64,000 nt of DNA. Origin: Euphorbia lathyris. Lineage: Eukaryota > Streptophyta > Magnoliopsida > Malpighiales > Euphorbiaceae. Of this stretch, positions 23,223-34,296 are shown piece by piece (the stretch's first letter is position 1; every line of letters begins with the position of its first letter). The stretch is taken from NCBI RefSeq assembly GCF_963576675.1, contig NC_088915.1:44731501-44795500 (forward strand), written 5' to 3'. The notes below the pieces were generated by a model. That model was not told where the DNA came from, did not search any database, and worked only from the letters and a program-made list of their open reading frames with translations. The position numbers and the translations under genes were made by a program.

Positions 23223-24727
23223 TGTTGAGCTATTTCCGCAAGTGCACGGTATACGCTTGTAGTAATAAAAGATATCGATCCCACAAGGAACGCTTTTTAA
23301 CAAAAACTTATTTTGAATCAGTTAGATTTACTTTTAAGGTTTATAATATGTAAAATCGTTTTATCGGATTTGGTTTTGAAATTGCTAGAATAAGAATTAG
23401 ATTAGAGTATAACAAATGTTAGAAAATACTTCTGATTTAGGGATAAATTTACAGAACAAGAACGTTTAGTTCTTTTAGAAAAGTAAACAAATGTATTCGT
23501 TTGCATTAAGCAAAGAAAACAACTTTAAACTTTGCATAAATTAAAACAATGAAATAAATGACGGTTCTTCTAATTTTAGGGCTTTGAACTGCAGTCAATC
23601 CTCCTACGGTCGGGTTAGATCGCTACCTTAACCAAATTGATACTCTACTGATGATATCAATTTGCCTAAGTGTTCAACAAAGTTTCCTTGTAAAGATTTT
23701 GAATTTAACTACGTTTTAATGAAAACACCAGCATCCACCTCGGATCCTTTACCAAAGTGCTGCATAAAAATCTATCGAATGGAACGGACTTTATTAGATG
23801 AAATATAAATTTGATACAAGTTTACAGAGAACAAGAAGCATGAAAACATTTAACGACTTGCAAGTGAACGGGTTGTCAATCCTTTCCTTGGGTTTCATTA
23901 GAGTTTGTCAGACTCAGGGCGGATTCTCTACTCAATCTTCTCGCTGTAACTTCGTAATAGGGATCCGGTCGGCCTCTACCAAAATGTAAAATAATATGAA
24001 CAAATCTAAACGCTACTGTGTTTATGATTATTGAATAAACAATGTGTGTACATCATATTGCTTTTTACAGAAATGAAATCTAAATTCTAAATCACTTGAC
24101 TCGGAATTTCTGCATTGATTCTACACTAATCTCTTTCTTCTATATATATCCAACTCTCCATCAACTCTTTATTTATAGATGTTGAAGAGTCGTGATTGAA
24201 GTGCCATGTCCGTTTTGAAGGGACGTATCCTCTGCGAAGGGATGTCTTTATCCACCCGAACGAACGTGTTTTGTCGAAAACGAAAGTGTGCGAATGGCTC
24301 TCCAGGTTTTGCTGAACTTACTGAGAATAATTAATTCTCGGCCGAGAATGGGGGAGCAATTAATTGGTCTTCGGACGAAAGGAAGGAGATGCTGGAAAAC
24401 TCGTGTCGCGACCGAGAATTTGAGATTCTCGGTCGCGGCTTTCACAAATTCTCTACCGAGAATTTGGCATTTTCTTCTGTTTCTGACTTCCGCTTTGTCC
24501 TCGTTTTGGTGTAATTGATCTTCGTCATTTTTTACTCCTTTTGTAGGGTTTTTATTCTGTTTTTAACCTCTTTCGTTCCTATTTGGATTTTACCAAATAT
24601 TTAGGTACCTTGCAAGAAAGAAACATATTCGAACGTAAAAGTATTCTAAACAGGTATAATTAGCACAAATTCGTAGCAATACTGATGTAATTATTGATGA
24701 TATATTAGGTATATTTTGGGCTTAATA
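23223..24727 (-). repeat. G2 3' LTR (copy A)
   Basis: 1505 bp, starting TGTTGAGC and ending TTAATA (CA mutated to TA). On the - strand the TATA box CTATAAATAAAG lies at about 24167-24178, with CCGAGAATT/AATTCTCGG motifs upstream of it at about 24325-24470. Confidence 0.93.
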
Positions 24728-24740
24728 AATCTCCACACTT
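24728..24740 (-). other. Polypurine tract of G2
   Basis: On the - strand AAGTGTGGAGATT directly precedes the LTR. It is repeated at 30006-30018 before the partial LTR copy B. Confidence 0.75.
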
Positions 24741-26128
24741 AATCTATTGCTAGTCCCGAGCAAAATTTTACTGAATTTATTCTTTAACTAATCTCTTTAT
24801 GAAAATAAAACATATATCTCTATATTATCTTTTAAATTAGTTAAGCCGAAAAGACTAACTTCGCATGGCAAATTTATACACAAAATATCAAACTAACTTA
24901 GTATAAAGGCGATATATCATTCGTCTTGTATTTTCAATTTTGAATTGAAGTATTCGGGACGATATAAGCACGCATGTTATTGAGTCTTTCGTCTCAAGGC
25001 ATTTTAAAGCACAAAATTTCCTTTCCCAAACCTAAACTAATATATGAGATATATTATTTTAAATAAATACTTAATTTAATTTGTTTTGCTTAGTTACGCC
25101 CGAGATAAGGGTGGTCTCAACCGTAACTTTATACGTATTTTATTGCTTAGTGTTTGCTTAAGAGGTACCGACCATACCATGGGTGGATGCAATCGTTACT
25201 TTAAACTTAAACACGCTTATTATATTTTTTTTCAAGCGTTCCTTCCATACCTCGATTGTGATAAGGGTGGTCGCAACCGTGGCCAAAAGTAAACGGTACT
25301 TAATTTTCTTCCCTTTCATACCTCGATTGTGATAAGGTTGGTCTCAATCGTGGCCAAAAGTTAAGAACTCAACTAATTGATTAATTAATATGAATTATAA
25401 AATTGTAACTTGGCAAAAAGAAAGATAGCACATTCATCCTATATTGACTTAAAATTCAACATGTATTATGGCTAAAGTTTCCTTAAAAACTTCAATTGGT
25501 GTTAATATAAGACGAAATCAAACCGAGCTAAAATTATTAGTTCAATTTAATGCCTATAAACCTAATTGAAAATTTAAAATAAGATTTATTGTATCATGAT
25601 TTCATGATATAAAATAGAGATCAAAATAAAGATTTTTTTACTTAAATACATTCACTCGAGACAATTTTATTTAAAATCATATCGGAGATTTGTGAAAAAT
25701 TTTAAAAATATTACCCGTATAGAAATATTATTTCTATCGATAATGATAACCTAAAAATAATCATAAGTTAAAAAATGTAACGTTATTAAAAATAATGTTA
25801 AATAAATTGTGTTGCAATATATGTTGCATTTGCATAAAACAAGTGTTGCATTTAAAAATTATTCGTTGCTATTATTCGTATATGTTTAAATGATATATGT
25901 ATATCTCCTCCCACACTTAAATTGGACAATGTCCTCATTGGTGCAAAAATTGAGATAACATGAAAAATAATCACGAAATAAAGCATACAAAATACAAAAA
26001 TAGAATTTTAGCAAATAAAAAAAACATCCAACATAAAATGAAAAAGTGTACGAAACATAAGAAATAAAAATATTGTACCAAACTTAAATTGAAAAACAAC
26101 TCAACAAGATAAAAAGAAAAGATAAAAC
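24741..26128 (-). other. G2 3' non-coding region, copy 1
   Basis: AT-rich. It matches 30019-31283 closely, except that a stretch of about 120 bp (about 25795-25920) is missing from the second copy. It contains short repeats of a GATAAGGGTGGT phrase (about 25100-25350). No coding frame. Confidence 0.75.
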
Positions 26129-27345
26129 CTAAGCATTAGGCGGGGAATCCGGAGGTGTTGGTGAAGTTTCCACATTGCGGCGACGGAAGAAAGAAAGCAT
26201 CTGATGTCGTGTTGACCTATGCTCGCGCCTCAAGGTATTAAGGTTGTCATTCATCACCATATTACTCTCCACCAAATCATCAATTCGTAAGTTCATTTGG
26301 CGATTATTGGAATTGATTTGGTTCAAAATCCGCCTTAAATCCACCGGATCATCATCTTGAGGTGCTTGGGGTTGTGGTTGAGCCGGCGGTGCACCTTCCT
26401 CGTCCTCCTCCGCGCCTCCTTCTTCGGTACCTACAAATTGTGAACTCGAAGCGCCTCCACCCATAGTGCCACGAAGATGGGCAATACGGGAAGCATATGA
26501 AATAAAAACAGGAGGAACCGAAGTAAGCAATAAGGGAGCCCGCTCAAGAGCTGAAATGTCCAAAATCGAAACATACCCATGGTAGGTGGACATGTCATGA
26601 TCGGCCAATTCACCCCATGCTCCCAAAACAATCGCGGTGATAAAATTACCGAGAGGGACTTGAATTGTGGAAGCCCTCGAAGCACGAAACAAATTATCAA
26701 ATAGCATTCTGATGCTATCAACCGTCAAACCCTTAAACAGACAATCCAAAACAAACAAATCCCGAACTTGAATTTTTGAGCTCTCAACACGACCAAACAA
26801 TGAAAAACTCAGAAATTTGTGAAAGAAGAACACACAATTGTCCTTAATCAACTTGCTTGAAGTGTTTTTGGAGTTAAAATAATCCTGATCCGAAAGAGTT
26901 TGCCAAATAGAATCGTTATCAAAATCCTTAGGCTTGTCATAAAAATCACTAGTAGGGAAACTAAACATATTTCCCATAGCCTCATAATCTATGGTGTAAG
27001 TCACACATTATTCCGAAAGGAAATTGATGTCTTCTTCTTGTTCATGGTCAAAGTGACCAAAAACTCTACCACATATTCCGAAATACGGGGAAAACGCATA
27101 GAAACAAACTCTTGCCAACCCAAAGTCTCAATAAAAGCATCAATTCTAGTAGAGAAATTCAATGCTCTTACCGAATCGAAGTCAAGGAAGTGCATATCCA
27201 CAAACTGCCTGTTAGCATGGGAAAAGTGAATGAACCGAGCGGCTTCCTCCTCTGTTTCGATGTCAAAATAGGCTCCGCAACGTATACGAAGGCGATTAGC
27301 TTCCGTAACTGCTGGCTTGTGACCAACACGCTTTTGTCTAGGCAT
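26129..27345 (-). pseudogene. G2 env-like protein, copy 1
   Basis: The start was taken at MPRQKRVGHKP (27345). Next come FIETLGWQEFVSMRFP and VVEFLVTLTMNKKKTSISFR, the domain of the accessory ORFs in this window, then a helical middle and an acidic EEGGAEEDEEG linker. The tail (RQMNLRIDDLVESNMVMNDN) is likely a coiled coil, and the end is PTPPDSPPNA. A 1-bp deletion near 27007 breaks the frame relative to copy 2, which has one more C. About 405 codons in the intact form. The sequence is otherwise well kept, so this ORF was maintained until recently. I see no signal peptide or membrane helix, so an envelope role is not supported. Confidence 0.85.
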
Positions 27346-27568
27346 GGTAATGGTGTTTAGGGTTTGCAAAGAAGAAGAAGAAGAGATGAAAAGAGAGAAA
27401 AATCAAAGCTTGAAGATGAGGTGAGAATTGTAAATGAGGAATTGAAGTGATAAGTGATTAGAGGGGGTAAAGAATAAGTTGGGAAAAGGAAAAGTAATTT
27501 ATGGGGAAGAGTTTAGAGTAGGTGATTGGGTAAAAAGTGAGGTGATGTGAGGTTTGTGTAAGGAGTAG

Positions 27569-27580
27569 GTTTATATAGGG
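27569..27580 (-). promoter_or_regulatory. TATA box of the G2 env-like ORF copy 1
   Basis: On the - strand CCCTATATAAAC, about 225 bp before the MPRQK start. The same box stands before copy 2 (about 32723-32734). Confidence 0.55.
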
Positions 27581-27667
27581 TGAAATAGGGAGATGTAGAG
27601 GTTGAATAGGAATAGGAATAGGCTAAAAATAGGTCAAAAATCTGGAATAACCCTGCCTACAGGCCGC

Positions 27668-27790
27668 ATGTCGCGACCGAGAATGCTGAACCGCGGTCGC
27701 GGCATGCGGAATTCAGAGATTTTTTTGCTCTGATTTCGGCCTGTTTTCGCTGGACTTACCGAGAATTATAAATTCTCGGTCGAGAATCGG
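27668..27790. repeat. Self-complementary GAGAATT motifs upstream of env-like copy 1
   Basis: Contains GTCGCGACCGAGAATGC with its partly inverted partner GCGGTCGCGGCATGC, and ACCGAGAATT...AATTCTCGGT around 27758-27780. The same motif family lies in the G2 LTR and before the env-like ORF at 32879-33593. Confidence 0.75.
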
Positions 27791-28399
27791 TCAAAAGTGG
27801 CTGATTTGGTGTATTTTGACTTGGTTTGTGCAATTTTGTTGATTAATTGTGTCCAGAACTTAATGTGAACTGTACCTGCACTTAAGAACTTAATTGAAAA
27901 ACATTAAATGCAAGGAAAACCAAAGGTTTATCCTTATTAGTTGTAAAAATAAAGAAAAATAAACGTCATATTAAGAGTTAATGAAACATTAATGCATATT
28001 TATGTATATAAGTTAAATGAATCATATTAAGTGCAAATAAATACTAGTTCATGTATTAATTAAGTGAATTAAATCTTAATGGATTGAACACAATGAATTT
28101 GGTTTAAGTGTGTATATATGTGTTTATTAAGAAAAACCATACTAGTTTATTTAAGTCATTTGTATATCCATTTGAGCAAGAAGAATAAGAATTGTTCTAT
28201 AATAAATGGACTTAGTATAGATTTATCCATGATCACATAGGAAATGGAACAAATATATCTAACTACGGTAAAATCAATAAAGGAACTAAAATGAATAGAA
28301 ATTTTATTGAATTAACATATAGGTACAAAACATAAAAACAAAGAATTCAAATAACACAAATACTGAAATATGTACAAAATAAAATTTCATAAACCTAAA

Positions 28400-28630
28400 C
28401 TATTCTATATATTCATCCCTATTAATCGGGATTTCTCTAGCCCTAAAACGGTCAATTTTCAACTGCACGAAAGCTTGACGTTCTGGTGCAGAGAGAAAAT
28501 GCGGGCCTGCTCGAAAAACACGTTTCACAAGACCTTCATACTCTAGAAACTCATAATCTAGAGTCGGAAAAGACTCATCCTCACTCCAAGGAATATTGAT
28601 AGTACCCTTGGTACCGAGAATTATTCCTCA
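28400..28630 (-). pseudogene. C-terminal fragment of an env-like ORF (G2)
   Basis: The - strand frame reads GTINIPWSEDESFPTLDYEF, continues EYEGLVKRVFRAGPHFL and ends in TAG at 28400-28402; a stop lies just upstream near 28632. The fragment is about 70 codons, hydrophilic, with no start. It is not found in env-like copies 1 or 2. The best explanation is the missing C-terminus of the truncated ORF at 32879-33593, cut off by the 28653-32878 block. That link is inference from position and composition. Confidence 0.5.
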
Positions 28631-28652
28631 AATTAGGAGATATACATATATC

Positions 28653-30005
28653 ATTAGATTAGAGTATAACAAATGTTAGAAAATACTTCTGATTTAGGGA
28701 TAAATTTACAGAACAAGAACGTTTAGTTCTTTTAGAAAAGTAAACAAATGTATTCGTTTGTATTAAGCAAAGAAAACAACTTTAAACTTTGCATAAATTA
28801 AAACAATGAAATAAATGATGGTTCTTCTAATGTTAGGGCTTTGAACTGCAGTCAATCCTCCTACGGTCGGGTTAGATCGCTACCTTAACCAAATTGATAC
28901 TCTACTGATGATATCAATTTGCCTAAGTGTTCAACAAAGTTTCCTTGTAAAGATTTTGAATTTAACTACGTTTTAATGAAAACACCAGCATCCACTTCGT
29001 ATCCTTTACCAAAGTGCTGCATAAAAATCTATCGAATGGAACGGACTTTATTAGATGAAATATAAATTTGATACAAGTTTACAGAGAACAAGAAGCATGA
29101 AAACATTTGATGACTTGCAAGTGAACGGGTTGTCAATCCTTTCCTTGGGTTTCGTTAGAGTTTGTCAGACTCAGGGCGGATTCTCTACTCAATCTTCTCG
29201 CTGTAACTTCATAATAGGGATGCGGTCGGCCTCTACCAAAATGTAAACTAATATGAACAAATCTAAATGCTACTGTGTTTGTGATTATTGAATAAACAAT
29301 GTGTGTACATCATATTTCTTTTTACAGAAATGAAATCTAAATTCTGAATCACTTGACTCAGAATTTCTGCATTAATTCTATACTAATCTCTTTCTTCTAT
29401 CTATATCCAACTCTCCATCAACTCTTTATTTATAGATGTTGAAGAGTCGTGATTGAAGTGTCGTGTCCGTTGTGAAGGGACGTATCCTCTGCGAAGGGAT
29501 GTCTTTATCCATCCGAACGAACGCGTTTTGTCAAAAACGAAAGTGTGCGAATGGCTCTCCAGGTTTTGCTGAACTTATCGAGAATAATTAATTCTCGGTC
29601 GAGAATGGGGGAGCAATTATTTGATCGTCGGGCGAAAGGGAGGAGCGCTGGACTTTAGCGTGTCGCGACCGAGAATTTGAGATTCTCGGTCGCGGCTTTC
29701 GTAAATTCTCTACCGAGAATCTGGTTTCCTTAACCGAGAATTTGACATTTTCTTCTGTTTCTGACTTCGGCTTTGTCCTCGTTTTGGTGTAATTGATTTT
29801 CGTCGTTTTTGACTCCTTTTGTAGGGTTTTTATTCTGTTTTTAACCTCTTTCGTTCCTATTTGGATTTTACCAAATATTTAGGTACCTTGCAAGAAAGAA
29901 ACATATTCGAACGTAAAAGTATTCTAAATAGGTATAATTAGCACAAATTCGTAGCAATACTGATGTAATTATTGATGATATATTAGGTATATTTTGGGCT
30001 TAACA
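28653..30005 (-). repeat. Partial G2-family LTR (copy B), inside G2
   Basis: Aligns to the G2 LTRs from ATTAGATTAGAG to the TTAACA end and lacks the first ~170 bp. It is followed by the polypurine tract and a second copy of the G2 3' region. The terminal CA is kept here, unlike in copy A. Confidence 0.9.
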
Positions 30006-31283
30006 AATCTCCACACTTAATATTTTGCTAGTCCCGAGCAAAATTTTACTGAATTTATTCTTTAACTAATCTCTTTATGAAAATAAAACATATATCTCTA
30101 TATTATCTTGTAAATTAGTTAAGCCGAAAAGACTAACTTCGCATGGCAAATTTATACGCAAAATATCAAACTAACTTAGTATAAAGGCGATATATCATTC
30201 GTCTTGTATTTTCAATTTTGAATTGAAGTATTCGGGACGATATAAGCACGCATGTTATTGAGTCTTTCGTCTCAAGGCATTTTAAAGCACAAAATTTCCT
30301 TTCCCAAACCTAAACTAATATATGAGATATATTATTTTAAATAAATACTTAATTTAATTTGTTTTGCTTAGTTACGCCCGAGATAAGGGTGGTCTCAACC
30401 GTAACTTTATACGTATTTTATTGCTTAGTGTTTTCTTTAGAGGTACCGACCATGCCATGAGTGGACGCAATCGTTACTTTAAACTTAAACACGCTTATTA
30501 TATTTTTTTAAAGCGTTCCTTCCATACCTCGATTGTGATAAGGGTGGTCGCAACAGTGGCCAAAAGTAAACGGTACTTAATTTTCTTCCCTTTCATACCT
30601 CGATTGTGAAAGGTTGGTCTCAATCGTGGCCAAAAGTTAAGAATTCAACTAATTGATTAATTAATATGAATTATAAAATTGTAACTTGGGATAAAGAAAG
30701 ATAGCACATTCATCCTATATTGACTTAAAATTCAACATGTATTATGGCTAAAGTTTCCTTAAAAACTTCAATTGGTGTTAATGTAAGACGAAATCAAACC
30801 GAGCTAAAATTGTTAGTTCAATTTAATGTCTATAAACCTAATTGAAAATTTAAAATAAGATTTATTGTATCATGATTTCATGATATAAAATAGAGATCAA
30901 AATAAAGAATTTTTTACTTAAATACATTCACTCGAGACAATTTTATTTAAAATCGTATCGGAGATTTGTGAAAAGTTTTAAAAATATTACCCGTATAGAA
31001 ATATTATTTCTATCGATAATGATAACCTAAAAATAATCATAAGTTAAAAAATGTAACGTTATGAAAAATAACATGAATTGGACCATGTCCTCATTGGTGC
31101 AAAAATTGAGATAACTTGAAAAATAATCACGAAATAAAGCATACGAAATACAAAAATAGAATTTTAGCAAATAAAAAAACAACCAACATAAAATGAAAAA
31201 GTGTACGAAACATAAGAAATAAAAATATTGTACCAAACTTAAATTGAAAAACAACTCAACAAGATAAAAAGAAAAGATAAAAC
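30006..31283 (-). other. Polypurine tract and 3' non-coding region, copy 2
   Basis: Purine tract at 30006-30018, then DNA closely matching 24741-26128, shortened by about 120 bp near 31072. No coding frame. Confidence 0.8.
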
Positions 31284-32501
31284 CTAAGCATTAGGCGGGG
31301 AATCCGTAAGTGTTGGTGAAGTTTCCACATTGCGACGACGGAAGAAAGAAAGAATCCGATGCCGAGTTGACCTATGCTCGCGCCTCAAAGTATTGAGGTT
31401 GTCATTCATCACCATATTATTCTCCACCAAATCATCAATTCGTAAATTCATTTGGCGATTATTGGAATTGATTTGGTTCAAAATCCACCTTAAATCCACC
31501 GGATCATCATCTTGAGGTGCTTGGGGTTATGGTTCAGCTTGCAGTGCACCTTCCTCGTCCTCCTCCGTGCCTCCTTCTTCGGTACCTACAAATTGTGAAC
31601 TCGAAGCGCCTCCACCCATAGTGCCACGAAGATGGGCAATACGAGAAGCATATGAAATAAAAATAGGAGGAACCGAAGTAAGCAATAAGTGAGCCCGCTC
31701 AAGAGCGGAAATGTCCAAAATCAGAACATACCCATGGTAGCTGGACATGTCATAATCGGCCAATTCACCCTGTGCTCCCAAAACAATCGCGGTGATAAAA
31801 TTACCGAGAGGGACTTGAATTGTGGAAGCCTTCGAAGCACGAAACAAATTATCAAATAGCATTCCGGTGCTATCAACCCTCAAACCCTTAAACAGACAAT
31901 CCAAAACAAACAAATCCCGAACTTGAATTTTTGAGCTCTCAACACGACCAAACAATGAAAAACTCAGAAATTTGTGAAAGAAGAACACACAATTGTCCTT
32001 AATCAACTTGCTTGAAGTGTTTTTGGAGTTAAAATAATCCTGATCCGAAAGAGTTTGCCAAATAGAATCGTTGTCAAAATCCTTAGGCCTGTCATAAAAA
32101 TCGCTAGTAGGGAAACCAAACATATTTCCCATAGCCTCATAATCTATGGTGTAAGTCACACCATTATTCCGAAAGGAAATTGATGTCTTCTTCTTGTTCA
32201 TGGTCAAAGTGGCCAAAAACTCTACCACATATTCCGTAATACGGGGAAAACGCATAGAAACAAACTCTTGCCAACCCAAAGTCTCAATAAAAGCATCAAT
32301 TCTAGTAGAGAAATTCAATGCTCTTACCAAATCGAAGTCAAGGAAGTGCATATCCACAAACTGTCTGTTAGCATGGGAAAAGTGAATGAACCGAGCGGCT
32401 TCCTCCTCCGTTTCGATGTCAAAATAGGCTCTACAACGTATATGAAGGCGATTAGCTTCCGTAACTGCTGGCTTGTGACCAACATGCTTTTGTCTAGGCA
32501 T
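31284..32501 (-). pseudogene. G2-family env-like protein, copy 2
   Basis: The start MPRQKHVGHKP at 32501 matches copy 1 at 27345. The frame is intact through the LGWQEFVSMRFP domain (SISFRNNGVTYTIDYEAMGN, without the copy 1 deletion). It stops at about 31527, where copy 1 has Gln (CAA to TAA), then continues in frame with the coiled-coil tail to 31284. About 405 codons without the stop. Copies 1 and 2 differ by a few percent. It lies in the nested block whose gag-pol is missing. Confidence 0.85.
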
Positions 32502-32847
32502 GGTAATGGTGTTTAGGGTTTGCAAAGAAGAAGAAGAAGAGATGAAAATAGAGAAAAATCAAAGCTTGAAGATGAGGTGCGAATTGTAAATGAGGAATTG
32601 AAGTGATAAGTGATTAGAGGGGGTAAAGAATAAGTTGGGAAAAGGAAAAGTAATTTATGGGGAAGAGTTTAGAGTAGGTGATTGGGTAAAAAGTGAGGTG
32701 ATGTGAGGTTTGTGTAAGGAGTAGGTTTATATAGGGTGAAATAGGGAGATGTAGAGGTTGAATAGGAATAGGAATAGGTTAAAAATAGGTCAAAAATCCG
32801 GAATAACTCTGCCTACAAGCCGCGTGTCGCGACCGAGAATGCCGATC
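32502..32847 (-). other. Leader of env-like copy 2
   Basis: Matches 27346-27693: TATA box at about 32723-32734, then one GTCGCGACCGAGAATGC motif at about 32825. The match to copy 1 ends at CCGC, where the primer-site remnant begins. Confidence 0.65.
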
Positions 32848-32878
32848 CGCCAAAAACTTGTTGAGCGATTTCCGCAAG
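32848..32878 (-). repeat. Remnant of a primer site and 20-bp LTR end
   Basis: CGCCAAAAACT followed by TGTTGAGCGATTTCCGCAAG is exactly the primer-site/LTR junction seen at 39711-39741. Here it is joined directly to the env-like leader on the left and to env-like coding DNA on the right. So a family member lost gag-pol and most of its 5' LTR here. Confidence 0.85.
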
Positions 32879-33593
32879 TTATATTCCCAAATCCAATCTT
32901 TTTATCCTTGGATCGAGAAGCGGCAATAAGAACCTCCATCAGAATTTTTGAAGTATCAACGGTATCGCCTTGGAATATATCGCCAAGGACATATAAATCG
33001 GTGTCACGGACCACACTGCTAAATGTGCGACTGAACAGACTGTGACACAGGAACTTGTGTAGATACAGCATCGAATTGGAGTGAAAGGATTGATTGTAGG
33101 CGAGTTTAGGATTGAATCGCCAGAATCCAGTGAGCATTCTCCAAATATCAGTGGACGTCATATCTTTGCCAGGATGACGTTTGATTGTATACCTCAGGGG
33201 AAAACCAAACCAGGCATGCAACTCGGGATATCCGAAAGTAAATATTTCGCCATCTCGATGAAAACTAAGACGCACCCGTCGTTTGTTAACGAAACGAACG
33301 GTACAGAAAAACTCGAGGATCCAATCGCCAATAATAGGAAATCGCATGTTGGCGAATTTTGTCCATCCTAAGGGTTCCAAATAGTGACTCATGTCATCGC
33401 TTATTCCGAGTTGTGCATTCAAAAATTCATCCATATATAACATTCCGACGAAGAACTTATAACGAAGCCTCCAGTAGCGCCTGCCCTCATCATGATTGAA
33501 GATAGGAAAGGGCGCACCGTATCGTTTGGATAAGTCGGGGCGTTTAGTGCTTGAAGAAGCAATTTTCTTAGAGGTTTTGTGTTTAGTAGTTAT
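32879..33593 (-). pseudogene. G2 env-like protein, diverged paralogue, truncated
   Basis: The frame opens after a TAG. The first Met is at 33443, but coding character extends back to about 33593 (ATA where a start is expected, then KHKTSKKIASSSTKRPDLSK and FPIFNHDEGRRYWRLRYKFF). The domain reads LEPLGWTKFANMRFPIIGDW, then LEFFCTVRF and FTFGYPELHAWFGFP. It is related to copies 1 and 2 but clearly a different protein. It ends abruptly at 32879 against the LTR remnant. The start codon is probably mutated (ATG to ATA) and the C-terminus is lost, perhaps surviving at 28400-28630. Confidence 0.75.
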
Positions 33594-33725
33594 GGTTTTT
33601 GGAAAGAACTAAAGAAACAAAAAGTATCTGTAACTTAGTTTATGAATGGTGGTTTGAGAAAATCAGAAATTTGTTCTGACAGAGATGAAGAGATAAAAAT
33701 GTAACAGAACTTTGATCCTCTAGGA

Positions 33726-33737
33726 CTTATTTATAGG
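33726..33737 (-). promoter_or_regulatory. TATA box of the G2 env-like paralogue
   Basis: On the - strand CCTATAAATAAG, about 130 bp before the likely original start, with palindromes 150-350 bp upstream. The arrangement mirrors the G2 LTR. Confidence 0.55.
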
Positions 33738-33882
33738 ATTTTAGGACGAAATGAGGTGTTGTTTTGATGTGAAAAGGCATAAAATCATACCTCTGAAAGT
33801 TGAAGAAACTCAAGTTTTCATTTTTGAAAAGCTGTGTCTGCATGTAGAAGAAGATACAGGTCTGATGGGCAGAAAAAGTCCC

Positions 33883-34078
33883 GTGTCGCGGCCGAGAATT
33901 CCAAATTCTCAGTCGCGACACGCTGATTTCCTTGCGGAAATCAGGCGTCGAAACCTATTTTTCTGATTCTCGGCCGAGAATTAAATATTCTCGGTAAGTT
34001 CAGAAAAAACCTACCTGTTTGGACAATTCTGAAAATATGAATTCTCAACTGAGAATTCCAAATTCTCGGCTGAGAATC
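33883..34078. repeat. GAGAATT palindrome cluster upstream of the env-like paralogue
   Basis: An imperfect 18-bp inverted repeat spans 33883-33921 (GTGTCGCG ... CGCGACAC around GAGAATT/AATTCTC). Further units lie at about 33965-33995 and 34038-34078 (GAATTCTC, GAGAATTC, AATTCTCGG, GAGAATC). Confidence 0.8.
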
Positions 34079-34296
34079 ACCAATTTTCTCCTAATTCATG
34101 CTAAAGACCTAAAAATAAAATAAAAGCATGACTTAAACATATTTTTATGTATCTAAACCTTAATATAAAGTCTATTAAAAATCATAAAATTGGCATGTGT
34201 AAAAATTTAAACTAAAATAAAAATCATTAAAACATATTAAAACCAACAAAACGAAACTAAAATAAATAAAAATAAAGGACATTAAATCGAAATGAA

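Larger units (their letters stand above)
27346..28399 (-). other. G2 leader of env-like copy 1 and spacer
   Basis: Holds a TATA box (27569-27580) and, 100-200 bp further upstream on the - strand, the CCGAGAATT-type palindromes at about 27670-27790. Beyond those is AT-rich spacer to 28399 with no coding frame. The part up to about 27693 is repeated at 32502-32850. Confidence 0.65.
33594..34296 (-). other. G2 spacer between pol and env-like ORF, with promoter
   Basis: Non-coding. TATA box at 33726-33737 and the densest GAGAATT palindromes at 33883-34078, then AT-rich DNA up to the integrase stop at 34297. Confidence 0.65.

Noticed and set aside
23798..23989. 63-codon ORF repeated at 29055 and 40288
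   Set aside because: Part of the G2 LTR in all three places and antisense to it; no independent sign of coding.
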